A stretch of 64,000 bases of DNA. Source: Hoeflea sp. GTDB lineage: Bacteria > Pseudomonadota > Alphaproteobacteria > Rhizobiales > Rhizobiaceae. Shown here one piece after another: positions 10,229 through 19,177 of this stretch (positions are counted from its first letter, which is position 1; each line of letters starts with the position of its first letter). A program made the translations under genes and the position numbers. The stretch lies in the NCBI RefSeq assembly GCF_002733955.1, contig NZ_NVXQ01000003.1:302750-366749 (forward strand), given 5' to 3'. The notes below the pieces were generated by a model that saw nothing but the letters and a program-made list of their open reading frames with translations, did not search any database and had not been told where the DNA came from.

Positions 10229-12342
10229 CTTCCCTCTTGTTGGTTGATCACCTCAAGCGCGGCAATCGAGCCGGGGTCACGGATGACCATGTTGAGCTGA
10301 CGGAAAATGGCCTTCGCTTGTGCGGCCTGGCCGAGATGGTAGTGCGCCCAGGCCCGCATCTGGGTGAGGTCGCGGGATTCGGCGACCAGCGACGCACGGG
10401 CGTCGAGCGCCGCCAGCGTCCGGCCATACTGCTTGTGATCGAAGGAGGAGCGGGCCCGCTGCACATAGATTTCCGAGCGGAGTTCCCGCTCGCGCGCCTC
10501 AGTCAGCGGCGAAGCGGCGATCAGCGCTTCCGCTTCGTCGGTCAGACGCGCACCGAGCAGCGACAATCCGGCACCGTAGACCGCGTCGCTGCGCACCTGC
10601 CCGGATCCCGCCATGGCCCGTTCAAACGAGGACCGCGCCGCGCCGAAGCGCTTCAGGCCAAGCTCGCACCAGCCGCGCACGACAGCAATTTCCGGCCTGA
10701 CAGCGGCCTGGCCGAGCCTATCGATCTCGCGCAGGCAGCCAGGATAATTCTTCGCTTCGAAATGGCGGACATAGCTCGACTTGACGCCGGCCCTGGGTTC
10801 GCCGACCGAGGCGGCCTTGCGTGGTTTCGGCGCCGGGGCCGCTGCGATTTCGGTCCAGATACCGGGATAGATGCCGCCGAACTCGCTTTTCAGGGCGGCA
10901 TAATCCTTCTTGCGGTCACGCCGCAGCAGGCTGAGCGCCAACCCTTTCAGACGATCTTCCGATGCCTCCCAGCCGAGGGACTGCTTGAACCAGGCCTCGG
11001 CGGCCTCGAACTGGCGCGAGTTGTAGGCGTACCAGCCCAGGATCTCGGCATGATCGGCCGCGCTGGTTTCGAGAATGGCGGTGGAATAGGCGCGGACCAC
11101 ATCCTCGCTGAGCGGACCGGCATCGGGCTCGCCGAAACGCGGGGACAACACGTTCATCAGGAAAACCGGATCGTCGGAGAGATCGGTCAGATGCTCGGCT
11201 GCAAACGCATAGGCGCGCTTGTCATCGCCCTGTCGGTCAAGGCTGAGATACATGCCCTTGGCCAGCTCGGGATCGGGGGCCTGCTGCATGGCAAGGGCAA
11301 ACCACTCTTCGGCCGTGGCAGGTTGTTCGGCCTTGAGGTCATGCCAGCCAAGCAAGGACAGGTCCTCCGGGCTGCGGCTGTTCCTGGCCTCGAGCGCCAG
11401 CAACCGCAGCTGGTCCTCGGTAACGGGCGCAGCGCCACTGGAGGCGTTGAATTCCGCGATCTGCTTGCGCGCCACCGCAAGCCGCAGCACCGCCGGGAGC
11501 TGGGTGCCCTGTTGCTGCGGCCACAAGGTGGCGGCAAGGGTGTGGATCTCGGAGACGGGAAAATCCTTCAGGGCCTTTTGCAGCGTGACGATCAGATGGT
11601 CATCAGACAGACGATCGGCCCCCTTGCGGGCCAGCAGCCCGCGAAACGCATGGGCCAGGCCTTCCCGGTCTCCGGCAGCCGAGAGCGCGTCAATCCGCAT
11701 CCAGGCAAGATCAATATCGGTTTCCGTGGCCGGGTCGAGACCTGCAGAGGCATCCAGCAAAGCCAGCCAGTCTTCGGCCAGGGCCAGTTCGCTCATCCGC
11801 ACGCGCAGCTTCTTGCGGACCAGCTTGCCCTGGAAATCCGCGGTCGGCGTCCAGCTGGGGTCCTCTGCCCGGCGGCGGATGATCTCCGCGTCGATGCCGG
11901 TGAAATCATCGGCAGCGAACATCTCCCACAGGCTGCTTTCATCCGGCGCCACAACCTCGCTGGCGGTGTAGAGATCCTGTGGCGGAACGAAGCCCGGATG
12001 CAGGGTCTCGAGGCGTGCTATCTCTGCGTCGACACGCTCCATCTGCCCCTGCCGGACGTAATAATAGAGCGCCGCGGTTTCGACCGGGTCCAGCTCCGCG
12101 CCTTGCACAGCTGATTGCGCGGTGCCCTCCGCTGCAGGTGCAATCTGCGCCGCAGCACCAGGATAGGCCTGTCCGGGATTGGCGATCAGCAGCCGCGCCG
12201 GGTCCTCGGCCGCGGCGGCAGTGATGCCGGCGAGCACGAGCATGCTGGCGCCGCTCACGGCGATGCTCCACGCCCTCATGCGCCGGGCGGGGTGGCAGAT
12301 GCCGCTGGAGCGGCGGGCAAAACGGTGGCCAAGGGATCTCAT
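10225..12342 (-). CDS. Large periplasmic TPR protein of the cellulose operon (BcsC/BcsK position)
   Basis: 705 residues. The start ATG overlaps the bcsB stop (ATGA); the signal peptide is clearest from an internal Met (MRAWSIAVSG, residue 22), so the start is uncertain. Most of the chain is alpha-helical repeat with alanine-rich TPR-like units (for example YAYNSRQFEAAEAWFKQSLG). It lacks an obvious C-terminal outer-membrane beta-barrel such as BcsC has, so it is better compared with BcsK of class III operons. It probably guides cellulose or other Bcs proteins through the periplasm; inference from position. Confidence 0.65.
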   Translation of the reverse strand: MRSLGHRFARRSSGICHPARRMRAWSIAVSGASMLVLAGITAAAAEDPARLLIANPGQAYPGAAAQIAPAAEGTAQSAVQGAELDPVETAALYYYVRQGQMERVDAEIARLETLHPGFVPPQDLYTASEVVAPDESSLWEMFAADDFTGIDAEIIRRRAEDPSWTPTADFQGKLVRKKLRVRMSELALAEDWLALLDASAGLDPATETDIDLAWMRIDALSAAGDREGLAHAFRGLLARKGADRLSDDHLIVTLQKALKDFPVSEIHTLAATLWPQQQGTQLPAVLRLAVARKQIAEFNASSGAAPVTEDQLRLLALEARNSRSPEDLSLLGWHDLKAEQPATAEEWFALAMQQAPDPELAKGMYLSLDRQGDDKRAYAFAAEHLTDLSDDPVFLMNVLSPRFGEPDAGPLSEDVVRAYSTAILETSAADHAEILGWYAYNSRQFEAAEAWFKQSLGWEASEDRLKGLALSLLRRDRKKDYAALKSEFGGIYPGIWTEIAAAPAPKPRKAASVGEPRAGVKSSYVRHFEAKNYPGCLREIDRLGQAAVRPEIAVVRGWCELGLKRFGAARSSFERAMAGSGQVRSDAVYGAGLSLLGARLTDEAEALIAASPLTEARERELRSEIYVQRARSSFDHKQYGRTLAALDARASLVAESRDLTQMRAWAHYHLGQAAQAKAIFRQLNMVIRDPGSIAALEVINQQEGR

Positions 12343-14702
12343 TGATCTGACCTCACGCCGGCGCCGGGAACCAGCCGGCCAAGCCAGATGGCGAAAACAG
12401 CCATCAGCGCAATCACCAGCACCACATAGATGCGGAAATGATCGGAAAACCAGGCGGCGGCGATCCGGCGCAGGTTGCCGGGTCCGTAATTGCTGAGCTT
12501 GTGCGCGAAATAGGCTTCGGGCTTGGTGCTGCGGATGGTGTTTGCATCGAGATCAAACACCACGCTTTCGCCTTCGATCCGGTCCCAGACGGCCGGACTG
12601 GAAAGCATTTGAGCCACTTCACGCATCTCGAATGCCGTGTCGGCGGTCAGCCACGTGACGACGCCACCGGAGACGTTCGGGCGCTGGGTCAGCACCGCCT
12701 TGCGGGCCGGCTCGGCCGGGGCAAGCTGATCGGCCGAGCTCCGGTAGTTCAGCCACTGGCGAAACGACTGATAAAGCTCGTCCAGCTTGACCGACAGGCC
12801 GTCGGAGAAGGTGTTGCCGCCGGGCTGGTCGCGGGTGGTCTGGCGAAAGGCTTCGAGCAAGGCAGATGGATCGCTGGTCACCGCCAGCGGGGTGGCCATA
12901 GCCTGCAGATTGATCGCAGAGGTGACGATCGGATCGGCACTCTCGAGAGCAGGCGCGAAATCGATCTGGCCGGACAGTGCTGGAAAGCGGTTCGGTCCAA
13001 GCCGGGCCAGTTCATCCGTGGCCTGCCTTGAGGCAACGACCAGGGCGTTGCCTTCTGCGCCGGTTTTCGGTGGCCCGAAATTGAACTGGGCGAGCAGAGG
13101 CGTCTTGGCCGAGTTGCTCATCTTTGCCAGCACGGTCAGGGCGGTCGAGATCGAGCCTCCGTCAGGCTGCAGGACGTGAACATTGACCGCGTTGGTCCCG
13201 GCATAGGGATAGGCCGAACCGGCCAGCGCTGCCAGTTCCGGCATGCGCGCCACCCGCGCCAGCGCCGGGACCCTTATTTCGGTGGTGTCAAGCAGGATGA
13301 ACCGTGGCACGCTGTCGTCGCGTTCTGCAAACACGCAGGCGTCATCGGCCGGGCGTTCAAGCTCGGCCAGCAGTTCGATCTGGTTGCGCCCCGGGCGAAA
13401 GGCCCTGAGCGGCAGTTCCAGCTTGCGGCCCGAGAACACCTCGCCGCCGGTATCACGCATCGGCAGGCTCTTGACGATCTGGTCGTTGACGCGAACCAGA
13501 AGCTGCGATGTCGGCTTGAGGCCCGGCGATGTTGCGCCATGCAGGGCAAGATCGAGAGTGGCGTATTCGGCCGGATAGAAATCGGCCGGCATCACCATGT
13601 CGAAGCGGGTCCGGAACAACCGGCCACTGAAAGGCGCGGGCACATACCCGGCATCGGCAAGCGTATAAACGCTGGAGGCTTCGGCGCGAATTTCGCCCGA
13701 GCGCTGTGCCCGGATACCACTGTCGAAAACCGGCTTGAGCGGGCCCTGAACGGCGTTGAGCACGAGGTTGGGGATCTCGCGGGCATTGGATGCACGCAGA
13801 ACCACCGTGTGGCGAAGCGGATCCCCGCCGGGCGCCAGCGAAAGCCCATGCGGCGTGTCGCTGCGGATAGCCGAAAGCGAGGCCTGGTCATCATCGGAGG
13901 CGACCAGCAGATCGATACCCGGTCCTGTGCCTGCCGTTTCAGCCACGGTCACCGAGATGTCGTCGCGATTGAGCGCCAGCGCCAATGTCTGGACCATGGG
14001 TGCCGCCCGGTTCAGCGCCGCGGCGCCTGAGCCCTGGGGCAGAACCAGCCGCAGATCCGTCAGGCCGCGGGCGTCGCGGCCGACCTTTCGCAGGCTGGCA
14101 AAACCATTCGATCCCTGGGCCGAATGAGGCCGGAAGCCCGAAGTCTGTTCGTCAAGTTCGGTCCAGAGCTCGTAGGTTGCTTCCATCGAGCAATCGACCC
14201 GGTGCTGCTGCACCGCCCGCAATTGCACTTCATTGACACCGGCACGGAGGGTGGAAGACGGCACCGCAATCGTTTGCGTGTTGAATCCCGACGGCGAACG
14301 GACCGGGAAATTGCCGACCGGCGCGCCATTGACCATCACCGATGCCACCGAGGTCTCCGGCATCACCGACACGGCGTTGCGGTAGGCCAGGACCAGGTCG
14401 CCACCGGCAGCGACGCTCCGGGGATCGAGCAGGAAGGTCAGGTTGACGACATCGTCTTCACCTTCGAAGCGGAGGGTGGATTTCGACTGTTCAAAGGCGG
14501 TCAGCGTCGGGTCACGGGTGAGTGCAGCAGCGAGGGCCTCGCTGGGACGGGTCGACAGAATGGTGCTTTGCCCGAGGCCTTCGAGGGAGACAACGGGGCT
14601 TTTGACCTGCGGCTCCGACAACAGGCTTTGCGCCATCGCGGCCGGGGCAACAGGGGCAGCCAAAGCAACGATCGTGATCAGCGAGGAGAAGACCTTATGC
14701 AT
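12339..14702 (-). CDS. bcsB: Cellulose synthase regulatory subunit BcsB
   Basis: 787 residues, the usual size of BcsB. It begins with a clear signal peptide (MHKVFSSLITIVALAAPVAPA) and ends with one membrane anchor (VVLVIALMAVFAIWLGRLV) plus a short cytoplasmic tail. BcsB sits in the periplasm against BcsA and carries carbohydrate-binding and ferredoxin-like domains that guide the emerging glucan. The start lies within the last eight bases of bcsA and the stop overlaps the next start. Intact by length and ends. Confidence 0.9.
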   Translation of the reverse strand: MHKVFSSLITIVALAAPVAPAAMAQSLLSEPQVKSPVVSLEGLGQSTILSTRPSEALAAALTRDPTLTAFEQSKSTLRFEGEDDVVNLTFLLDPRSVAAGGDLVLAYRNAVSVMPETSVASVMVNGAPVGNFPVRSPSGFNTQTIAVPSSTLRAGVNEVQLRAVQQHRVDCSMEATYELWTELDEQTSGFRPHSAQGSNGFASLRKVGRDARGLTDLRLVLPQGSGAAALNRAAPMVQTLALALNRDDISVTVAETAGTGPGIDLLVASDDDQASLSAIRSDTPHGLSLAPGGDPLRHTVVLRASNAREIPNLVLNAVQGPLKPVFDSGIRAQRSGEIRAEASSVYTLADAGYVPAPFSGRLFRTRFDMVMPADFYPAEYATLDLALHGATSPGLKPTSQLLVRVNDQIVKSLPMRDTGGEVFSGRKLELPLRAFRPGRNQIELLAELERPADDACVFAERDDSVPRFILLDTTEIRVPALARVARMPELAALAGSAYPYAGTNAVNVHVLQPDGGSISTALTVLAKMSNSAKTPLLAQFNFGPPKTGAEGNALVVASRQATDELARLGPNRFPALSGQIDFAPALESADPIVTSAINLQAMATPLAVTSDPSALLEAFRQTTRDQPGGNTFSDGLSVKLDELYQSFRQWLNYRSSADQLAPAEPARKAVLTQRPNVSGGVVTWLTADTAFEMREVAQMLSSPAVWDRIEGESVVFDLDANTIRSTKPEAYFAHKLSNYGPGNLRRIAAAWFSDHFRIYVVLVIALMAVFAIWLGRLVPGAGVRSDQ

Positions 14703-16947
14703 GTAACCGGACTCCCTCGGCTGCCAATTCCAGCTGCGCGGCCTTTTCCATGGCCGGGGTGTTGGGGCTGACGCTCATCGGCGCGTCGGCAAAGGAGGGA
14801 AGTTTTCCGGCGCGACCGAGCCCGAGCAGGTATCCGGCCGCCCTGAAGGATTCGATGAAACTCCAGCCGGCAAAACGCAGCGTTCCACGCACGATATCCA
14901 GACGCACCTGGCGACGGCTGATACGCTCCTGCAGCGGTTTCTGATCCGCATACATGATTTCGGCAATGGCCATGAAAGTCTGCGGGTTGCGTTCGGGGAA
15001 GGCAAAGCCATAGACCTCGGCACCGTCGATCTGGCGGATCGAGCGGATGGTGACCTGGAACGGCACCGGCCGGCCCGCGCGGCGAACCTCGATCTCGCCG
15101 GACCAGTCGGACCGGGGGTCGAGGTCGGGCCGCTTGTCGGGGAACTGGACCGAGACGCCGCCGCTTGAGGCATCAAGCAGGATCACGTCCCAGGTGTTGC
15201 CGCCCTGCCGCAGCAGGCCGTGGCGCCGGATCGGAAGGCGCTGGTTGCGGCGCAGTTCGCGGCGCTCGGCAACCACGCCCAGACCGGCGGCGGCCAGGAA
15301 GAGGTTGAGGAAGTTCCACATCGCCACGATCAACAGCAGATCGGATGCCACCGGCTCGGTGGCCAGACGCCACATCGCGTAGGCTGCGGCAGCAAGCAGC
15401 ACGAAGAAGATGACAAAATAAGGGGTCGAGATGGCCGAGAGACCATTGCTGTCGAGCGTCTGCCCCTTGGCGGTGACGTTAAAGGTCGGCTTGCGCGGAT
15501 TGCGGATCACGCTGACGATCGAGCCGACCAGCATCACCGACTGGACATATTCGTAGAGCTCGGACACCCAGGGCCAGCGGACCTTGCCGTAGAGATAGCT
15601 CTGCATGGCGAAGGAGGCGATCAGGTAGGTCAGCGCATAGGCGCCGAACTCCTGGATATTGGCCTGATAGATCTCCAGCGAAAAGAAGATGTAGAGCAGC
15701 GGCGAGAGCATGAAGGCCATGCGCGAGAGCGGAAACAGCCAGAACAGGTTGATGCCGGCATAGCAGATGCGCTGGCCCATGGTCAGGCCCTTGGCAAGGA
15801 ACGGCCGTTTCAGGATCAGGATCTGCAGCATGCCCTGGCACCAGCGGGCGCGCTGGCCGATGAAGGCCACGAAGGTTTCCGGCTGCAGCCCGGCGATCAG
15901 CGGCTTGTCGACATAGAGCGAGTGCCAGCCCTTGGCATGCAGGCTGAGCGCGGTTTCGCAATCCTCGGTGATCGACTGGCCCGAGAAGCCGCCGGTGGTT
16001 TCAAGCGCCTTGCGGCGCAGCACTGCGGCCGAACCGCAGAAGAAGGAGGCATTCCACTTGTCGAGCCCGCGCTGCAGCACCGAGTAGAACATCTCGTTCT
16101 CCGACGGCATCGCGGCAAAGGTCTTGAGGTTCTTCTCAAGCGGGTCGGGATTGAGGAAATAATGCGGCGTCTGCACCAGGAAGAGTTTCGGATCCTCGCG
16201 GAAGAAGCTCACGGTTTCCTTGAGGAATTCGCGCACCGGGGCGTGGTCGGCGTCAAACACCACGACCAGCTCGCCCCTGGAAACCCGCAAGCCGTCATTG
16301 AGGTTGCCGGCCTTGGCGTGGTCATTCTTCTTGCGGGCATGGTAGTTGACGCCCATGGCGCGGCAGAGCGCCTTGAGCTGCTCATGGCGGCGCGTGGCCG
16401 CAAGTGCCTGGGCAGGATCCTTGTGCCTGCGCTTTTCCTCGGTGCCGCCGTCATCGAGCAGCCAGATCGACAGCTTGTCGCGCGGGTAGATCATCGACTT
16501 GGCCGCAGCGAGCGTTGCCGCAAGCAGTTCGGGATCTTCGTTGTAGCTGGGGATCAGCACGTCGACGGTGGGCAGTTCCTCGAGCGAGCGAACCTTCGGC
16601 GCAACCCGCTTGATCGGGTCCGCGAGCATGAAGAAGCTGACCGCCAGCATGACAAGGCAGTACATCTCGGCAAGGTAGAGCAGCAGGCCGGGGATGAAAT
16701 CGAGCGGATCGGAGATCGATGGCAGGGTCTCGGTCGTGCGCCAGTATGCGTAGCGCAACGCCAGCACCGCACAGAAGACAAAGGTAATGAAACGAAAGAC
16801 GGTGTTTTCGGGCCGGGTCATGCCGAAGAACATCATGCCAAGAGCAGCAAGGCTCAGAACCAGCTGGGCCTGAAGGCTGAGAGGCAACCACATAATGGCC
16901 AGCCCAAGGAGACCGGCTGGCACAGCAGCCCATTTCGTGCACGTCAT
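14695..16947 (-). CDS. bcsA: Cellulose synthase catalytic subunit (c-di-GMP regulated)
   Basis: 750 residues; an inner-membrane GT2 enzyme that polymerises UDP-glucose and extrudes the chain. All catalytic motifs are present: D165-D166 (LLDDGG), the DxD at 232-234 (FDADHA), FFCGS at 302-306, T327-E328-D329 and Q365-RAR-W369. The C-terminal PilZ domain keeps the RxxxR (R566-R570) and DxSxGG (from D592) motifs, so it should need c-di-GMP. About eight membrane helices surround the core. It is the promoter-proximal gene of bcsA-bcsB-TPR-bcsN, divergent from tetR. Confidence 0.96.
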   Translation of the reverse strand: MTCTKWAAVPAGLLGLAIMWLPLSLQAQLVLSLAALGMMFFGMTRPENTVFRFITFVFCAVLALRYAYWRTTETLPSISDPLDFIPGLLLYLAEMYCLVMLAVSFFMLADPIKRVAPKVRSLEELPTVDVLIPSYNEDPELLAATLAAAKSMIYPRDKLSIWLLDDGGTEEKRRHKDPAQALAATRRHEQLKALCRAMGVNYHARKKNDHAKAGNLNDGLRVSRGELVVVFDADHAPVREFLKETVSFFREDPKLFLVQTPHYFLNPDPLEKNLKTFAAMPSENEMFYSVLQRGLDKWNASFFCGSAAVLRRKALETTGGFSGQSITEDCETALSLHAKGWHSLYVDKPLIAGLQPETFVAFIGQRARWCQGMLQILILKRPFLAKGLTMGQRICYAGINLFWLFPLSRMAFMLSPLLYIFFSLEIYQANIQEFGAYALTYLIASFAMQSYLYGKVRWPWVSELYEYVQSVMLVGSIVSVIRNPRKPTFNVTAKGQTLDSNGLSAISTPYFVIFFVLLAAAAYAMWRLATEPVASDLLLIVAMWNFLNLFLAAAGLGVVAERRELRRNQRLPIRRHGLLRQGGNTWDVILLDASSGGVSVQFPDKRPDLDPRSDWSGEIEVRRAGRPVPFQVTIRSIRQIDGAEVYGFAFPERNPQTFMAIAEIMYADQKPLQERISRRQVRLDIVRGTLRFAGWSFIESFRAAGYLLGLGRAGKLPSFADAPMSVSPNTPAMEKAAQLELAAEGVRLHA

Positions 16948-17066
16948 GTGCCTACTCCACAGATCAATTGCTTCCTCGCATCATGCGGAAAGCACTTCGC
17001 GTTGTGGCGAAACTAGGAGGCGCTGGTTCACAAATTGCTAATAAAGCATTTTCCCTTATTTATTTG

Positions 17067-17090
17067 AAACCCATGGTTAATGATGGGTTT
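17067..17090. promoter_or_regulatory. Inverted repeat in the bcsA upstream region
   Basis: AAACCCAT (17067-17074) and ATGGGTTT (17083-17090) are perfect inverted arms around an 8-base AT-rich centre. It lies about 120 bp upstream of the bcsA start, in an AT-rich patch of a GC-rich region. It could be an operator for bcsA or a weak hairpin. No regulator is assigned. Confidence 0.4.
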
Positions 17091-17198
17091 AACGCCTTTG
17101 TTTCGGCGTCGTTGCGGCCGCTGCCGTGATGGCATGCAATCTCGGCCTCCGGTGACTGGAGAACCGGGGCGATACGGTTCCCGAGCTCTTTCTCTTGA

Positions 17199-17216
17199 TG
17201 AATGAATATTCATTCA
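17199..17216. promoter_or_regulatory. Palindromic operator for the TetR regulator
   Basis: TGAATGAATATTCATTCA is an 18-bp perfect palindrome, about 110 bp upstream of the tetR start. Operators of this TGAATG type are common for TetR/AcrR regulators of RND pumps. CTATACAT directly after it may provide the -10. The same site could also affect divergent bcsA. Confidence 0.7.
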
Positions 17217-17326
17217 CTATACATATTTGTCTGACAGGAAGGGTGATCCGGTTCGCCGCGTGTACGCGTACGGGATTACGAAAACCTCAATCGCGTTTAC
17301 GTGCATGGATATCCGAGGACAGTTTG

Positions 17327-17962
17327 ATGGACGCCCCCGCAGCCAATCCCATGACCACCGCCGCCAGCGATCGCGCGTCGGATATTCTCGACAAGGTCAA
17401 GTCGGTGTTCGCTCTCAATGGCTTCGAGGGCACCTCGATGCAGGATCTGGCGCAGGCGACGCAGATGAGCGTCGGCAATTTCTACCGCTACTTCCCCTCG
17501 AAGGACGCCATCGTCACCGCGCTGGTCAAACGCGACCTCGAGGAAATCGAGGCCCTGTTCGATGCCGTCCGATCCGCGGAAGATCCTGGTGCAATGTTCA
17601 TGACGCTGTTGCGTCATGAACTCGAGACCCTGCCGTTTGAGAAGGCGGCACTCTGGAGCGAGGTGCAGGCCGCCTCCTACCGCTGTCCGGAAATCACCGC
17701 GCTGATGCGCACGATGGACGAGACGGTGCGCAGCAACGTGGTCGTCGCACTTGTGCGCATTCACGGCGACGACAGCCCGGAGGCCCGGGAAATCTTCGAA
17801 ACGCGAGCACAGCTGCTGATGGCGCTGGTCCACGGATTTGCCCAGCGCAAATACTGTGCCTGCGAAACCGCAGATCCTGCAAAGACCGCTGCCTTTGCAG
17901 AGCTTGTGCTGTCAACGCTTCACGACACCATTTTCGCTTCTCCCAGCAAACCCGCCAAATGA
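17327..17962 (+). CDS. TetR/AcrR family transcriptional regulator of the RND pump
   Basis: 211 residues. The frame is open from 17195 but that would begin in the operator; the ATG at 17327 has a GAGGAC ribosome site and gives a normal TetR length. The N-terminal helix-turn-helix is clear (FEGTSMQDLAQATQMSVGNFYRYF, residues about 36-59). The C-terminal ligand domain resembles that of AcrR-like repressors. The stop overlaps the start of the adaptor gene, so the repressor and pump are one operon and presumably autoregulated through the palindrome. Confidence 0.88.
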   Translation: MDAPAANPMTTAASDRASDILDKVKSVFALNGFEGTSMQDLAQATQMSVGNFYRYFPSKDAIVTALVKRDLEEIEALFDAVRSAEDPGAMFMTLLRHELETLPFEKAALWSEVQAASYRCPEITALMRTMDETVRSNVVVALVRIHGDDSPEAREIFETRAQLLMALVHGFAQRKYCACETADPAKTAAFAELVLSTLHDTIFASPSKPAK

Positions 17963-19167
17963 CCGGAACCGCCATGCGCCCTACCCTTGTTTTTGCACTC
18001 CCCCTCCTCTGCGCCATGGCGCTGCCGGCGGGTGCAGTGGATGCAGAGAAAGCTCCATCAAACGCCAGCCTTGCGCCCGCGATCATTGCGGTGAGAGCCG
18101 AGAAAGCCCCGATCACCGACCGGGTGCTGTCCAACGGCATGATCACCGCGCGCGAGGAGGTGCTGGTGGCGCCGCAGGTCGAAGGTCTGGCGATCGAAAG
18201 CCTCGAGGCCGATATCGGTGACCAGGTGGAAGCCGGCTCCGTGCTGGCCACGTTGTCGAAGGATCAGCTGATCCTGCAGCGCAGCCAGCTCGACGCCAAC
18301 CGCGCCAAGGCGATGGCCGCGATCGCCCAGCTGGAGGCGCAACTGGCCGAGGTCCAGTCCAACACACGGGAAACGGTGAAAGCCAGCGAACGCGCCAGGC
18401 AGCTCGCCGCCCAGGGCACCTATTCCACCGTGCAGGCGGAACAGGCCGAAGCCCAGGCGACAGCGGCTGAGGCGCGGGTCCGCTCGGTCGAGGAATCGAT
18501 CAAGGTGGCGCAGGCCGACATCGCGGTAATCGACGCCCAGATGAAGGACATCGAGCTGCGCCTGGCGCGCAGCGAGGTCAAGGCGCCGGTCTCGGGCATC
18601 GTTTCGGCGCGGGGCGCGCGGATCGGTGCCATCGCCAGCGCAAGCGCGGGACCGCTCTTCACCATCATCCGGGATGGCGAACTGGAACTGCGCGCCGATA
18701 TCGCCGAGGCCGACATGCACCGCGTTGAAGAAGGCCAGACAGTGCTGATCCACCTCATCGGCGCGGAGGCCCCGGTCGAGGGCACCATACGGCTGGTCGA
18801 ACCGACCCTGAACACGACGACACGTCTGGGCATGGCCCGCATCGAGATCGCCGATGGCGCAAATCTTCGCGCCGGAATGTTCGCGGATGCGGAGATCATC
18901 GTGGCAAGCCGGGAGGCCGTGACCGTGCCGGTGACATCGGTCAACATGACCCGCAACAGTGCCGACGTTCTCAGGATCGAGGACGGCATTGCCAAGCGCA
19001 CCTCCGTCACCACCGGCATTCGCGAGGGTGGCCAGGTGGAAATCGTCGAGGGACTGGCCGAGGGCGACCTGATCGTCGCCAAGGCCGGCGCTTTCGTACG
19101 CGACGGCGACCGGATCACGCCGGTGGAAGAAACCGACAGCGGCGCAGCTGCCGCGATGACCGAGTGA
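17959..19167 (+). CDS. RND efflux periplasmic adaptor (membrane fusion protein)
   Basis: 402 residues with an N-terminal signal peptide (from the internal MRPTLVFALPLLCAMALPAG). The layout is lipoyl half-domain, a coiled-coil hairpin rich in Ala/Gln/Glu (about residues 110-200), second lipoyl half (VKAPVSGIVSARGARIG), beta-barrel and membrane-proximal domain. It links the inner-membrane pump to an outer-membrane channel; no channel gene is nearby, so a TolC-like protein encoded elsewhere is needed. The start overlaps tetR by four bases; ten bases separate it from the pump gene. Confidence 0.9.
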   Translation: MTGTAMRPTLVFALPLLCAMALPAGAVDAEKAPSNASLAPAIIAVRAEKAPITDRVLSNGMITAREEVLVAPQVEGLAIESLEADIGDQVEAGSVLATLSKDQLILQRSQLDANRAKAMAAIAQLEAQLAEVQSNTRETVKASERARQLAAQGTYSTVQAEQAEAQATAAEARVRSVEESIKVAQADIAVIDAQMKDIELRLARSEVKAPVSGIVSARGARIGAIASASAGPLFTIIRDGELELRADIAEADMHRVEEGQTVLIHLIGAEAPVEGTIRLVEPTLNTTTRLGMARIEIADGANLRAGMFADAEIIVASREAVTVPVTSVNMTRNSADVLRIEDGIAKRTSVTTGIREGGQVEIVEGLAEGDLIVAKAGAFVRDGDRITPVEETDSGAAAAMTE

Positions 19168-19177
19168 GGCACCCGAG

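Noticed and set aside
10237..12114. A 625-codon open frame opposite the TPR gene
   Set aside because: It is antisense to a clearly coding gene of a coupled operon, with no domain or ribosome site.
17078..17094. CtrA-like TTAA...TTAA site before bcsA
   Set aside because: The spacing is eight rather than seven bases, and the match depends on the inverted repeat already noted.
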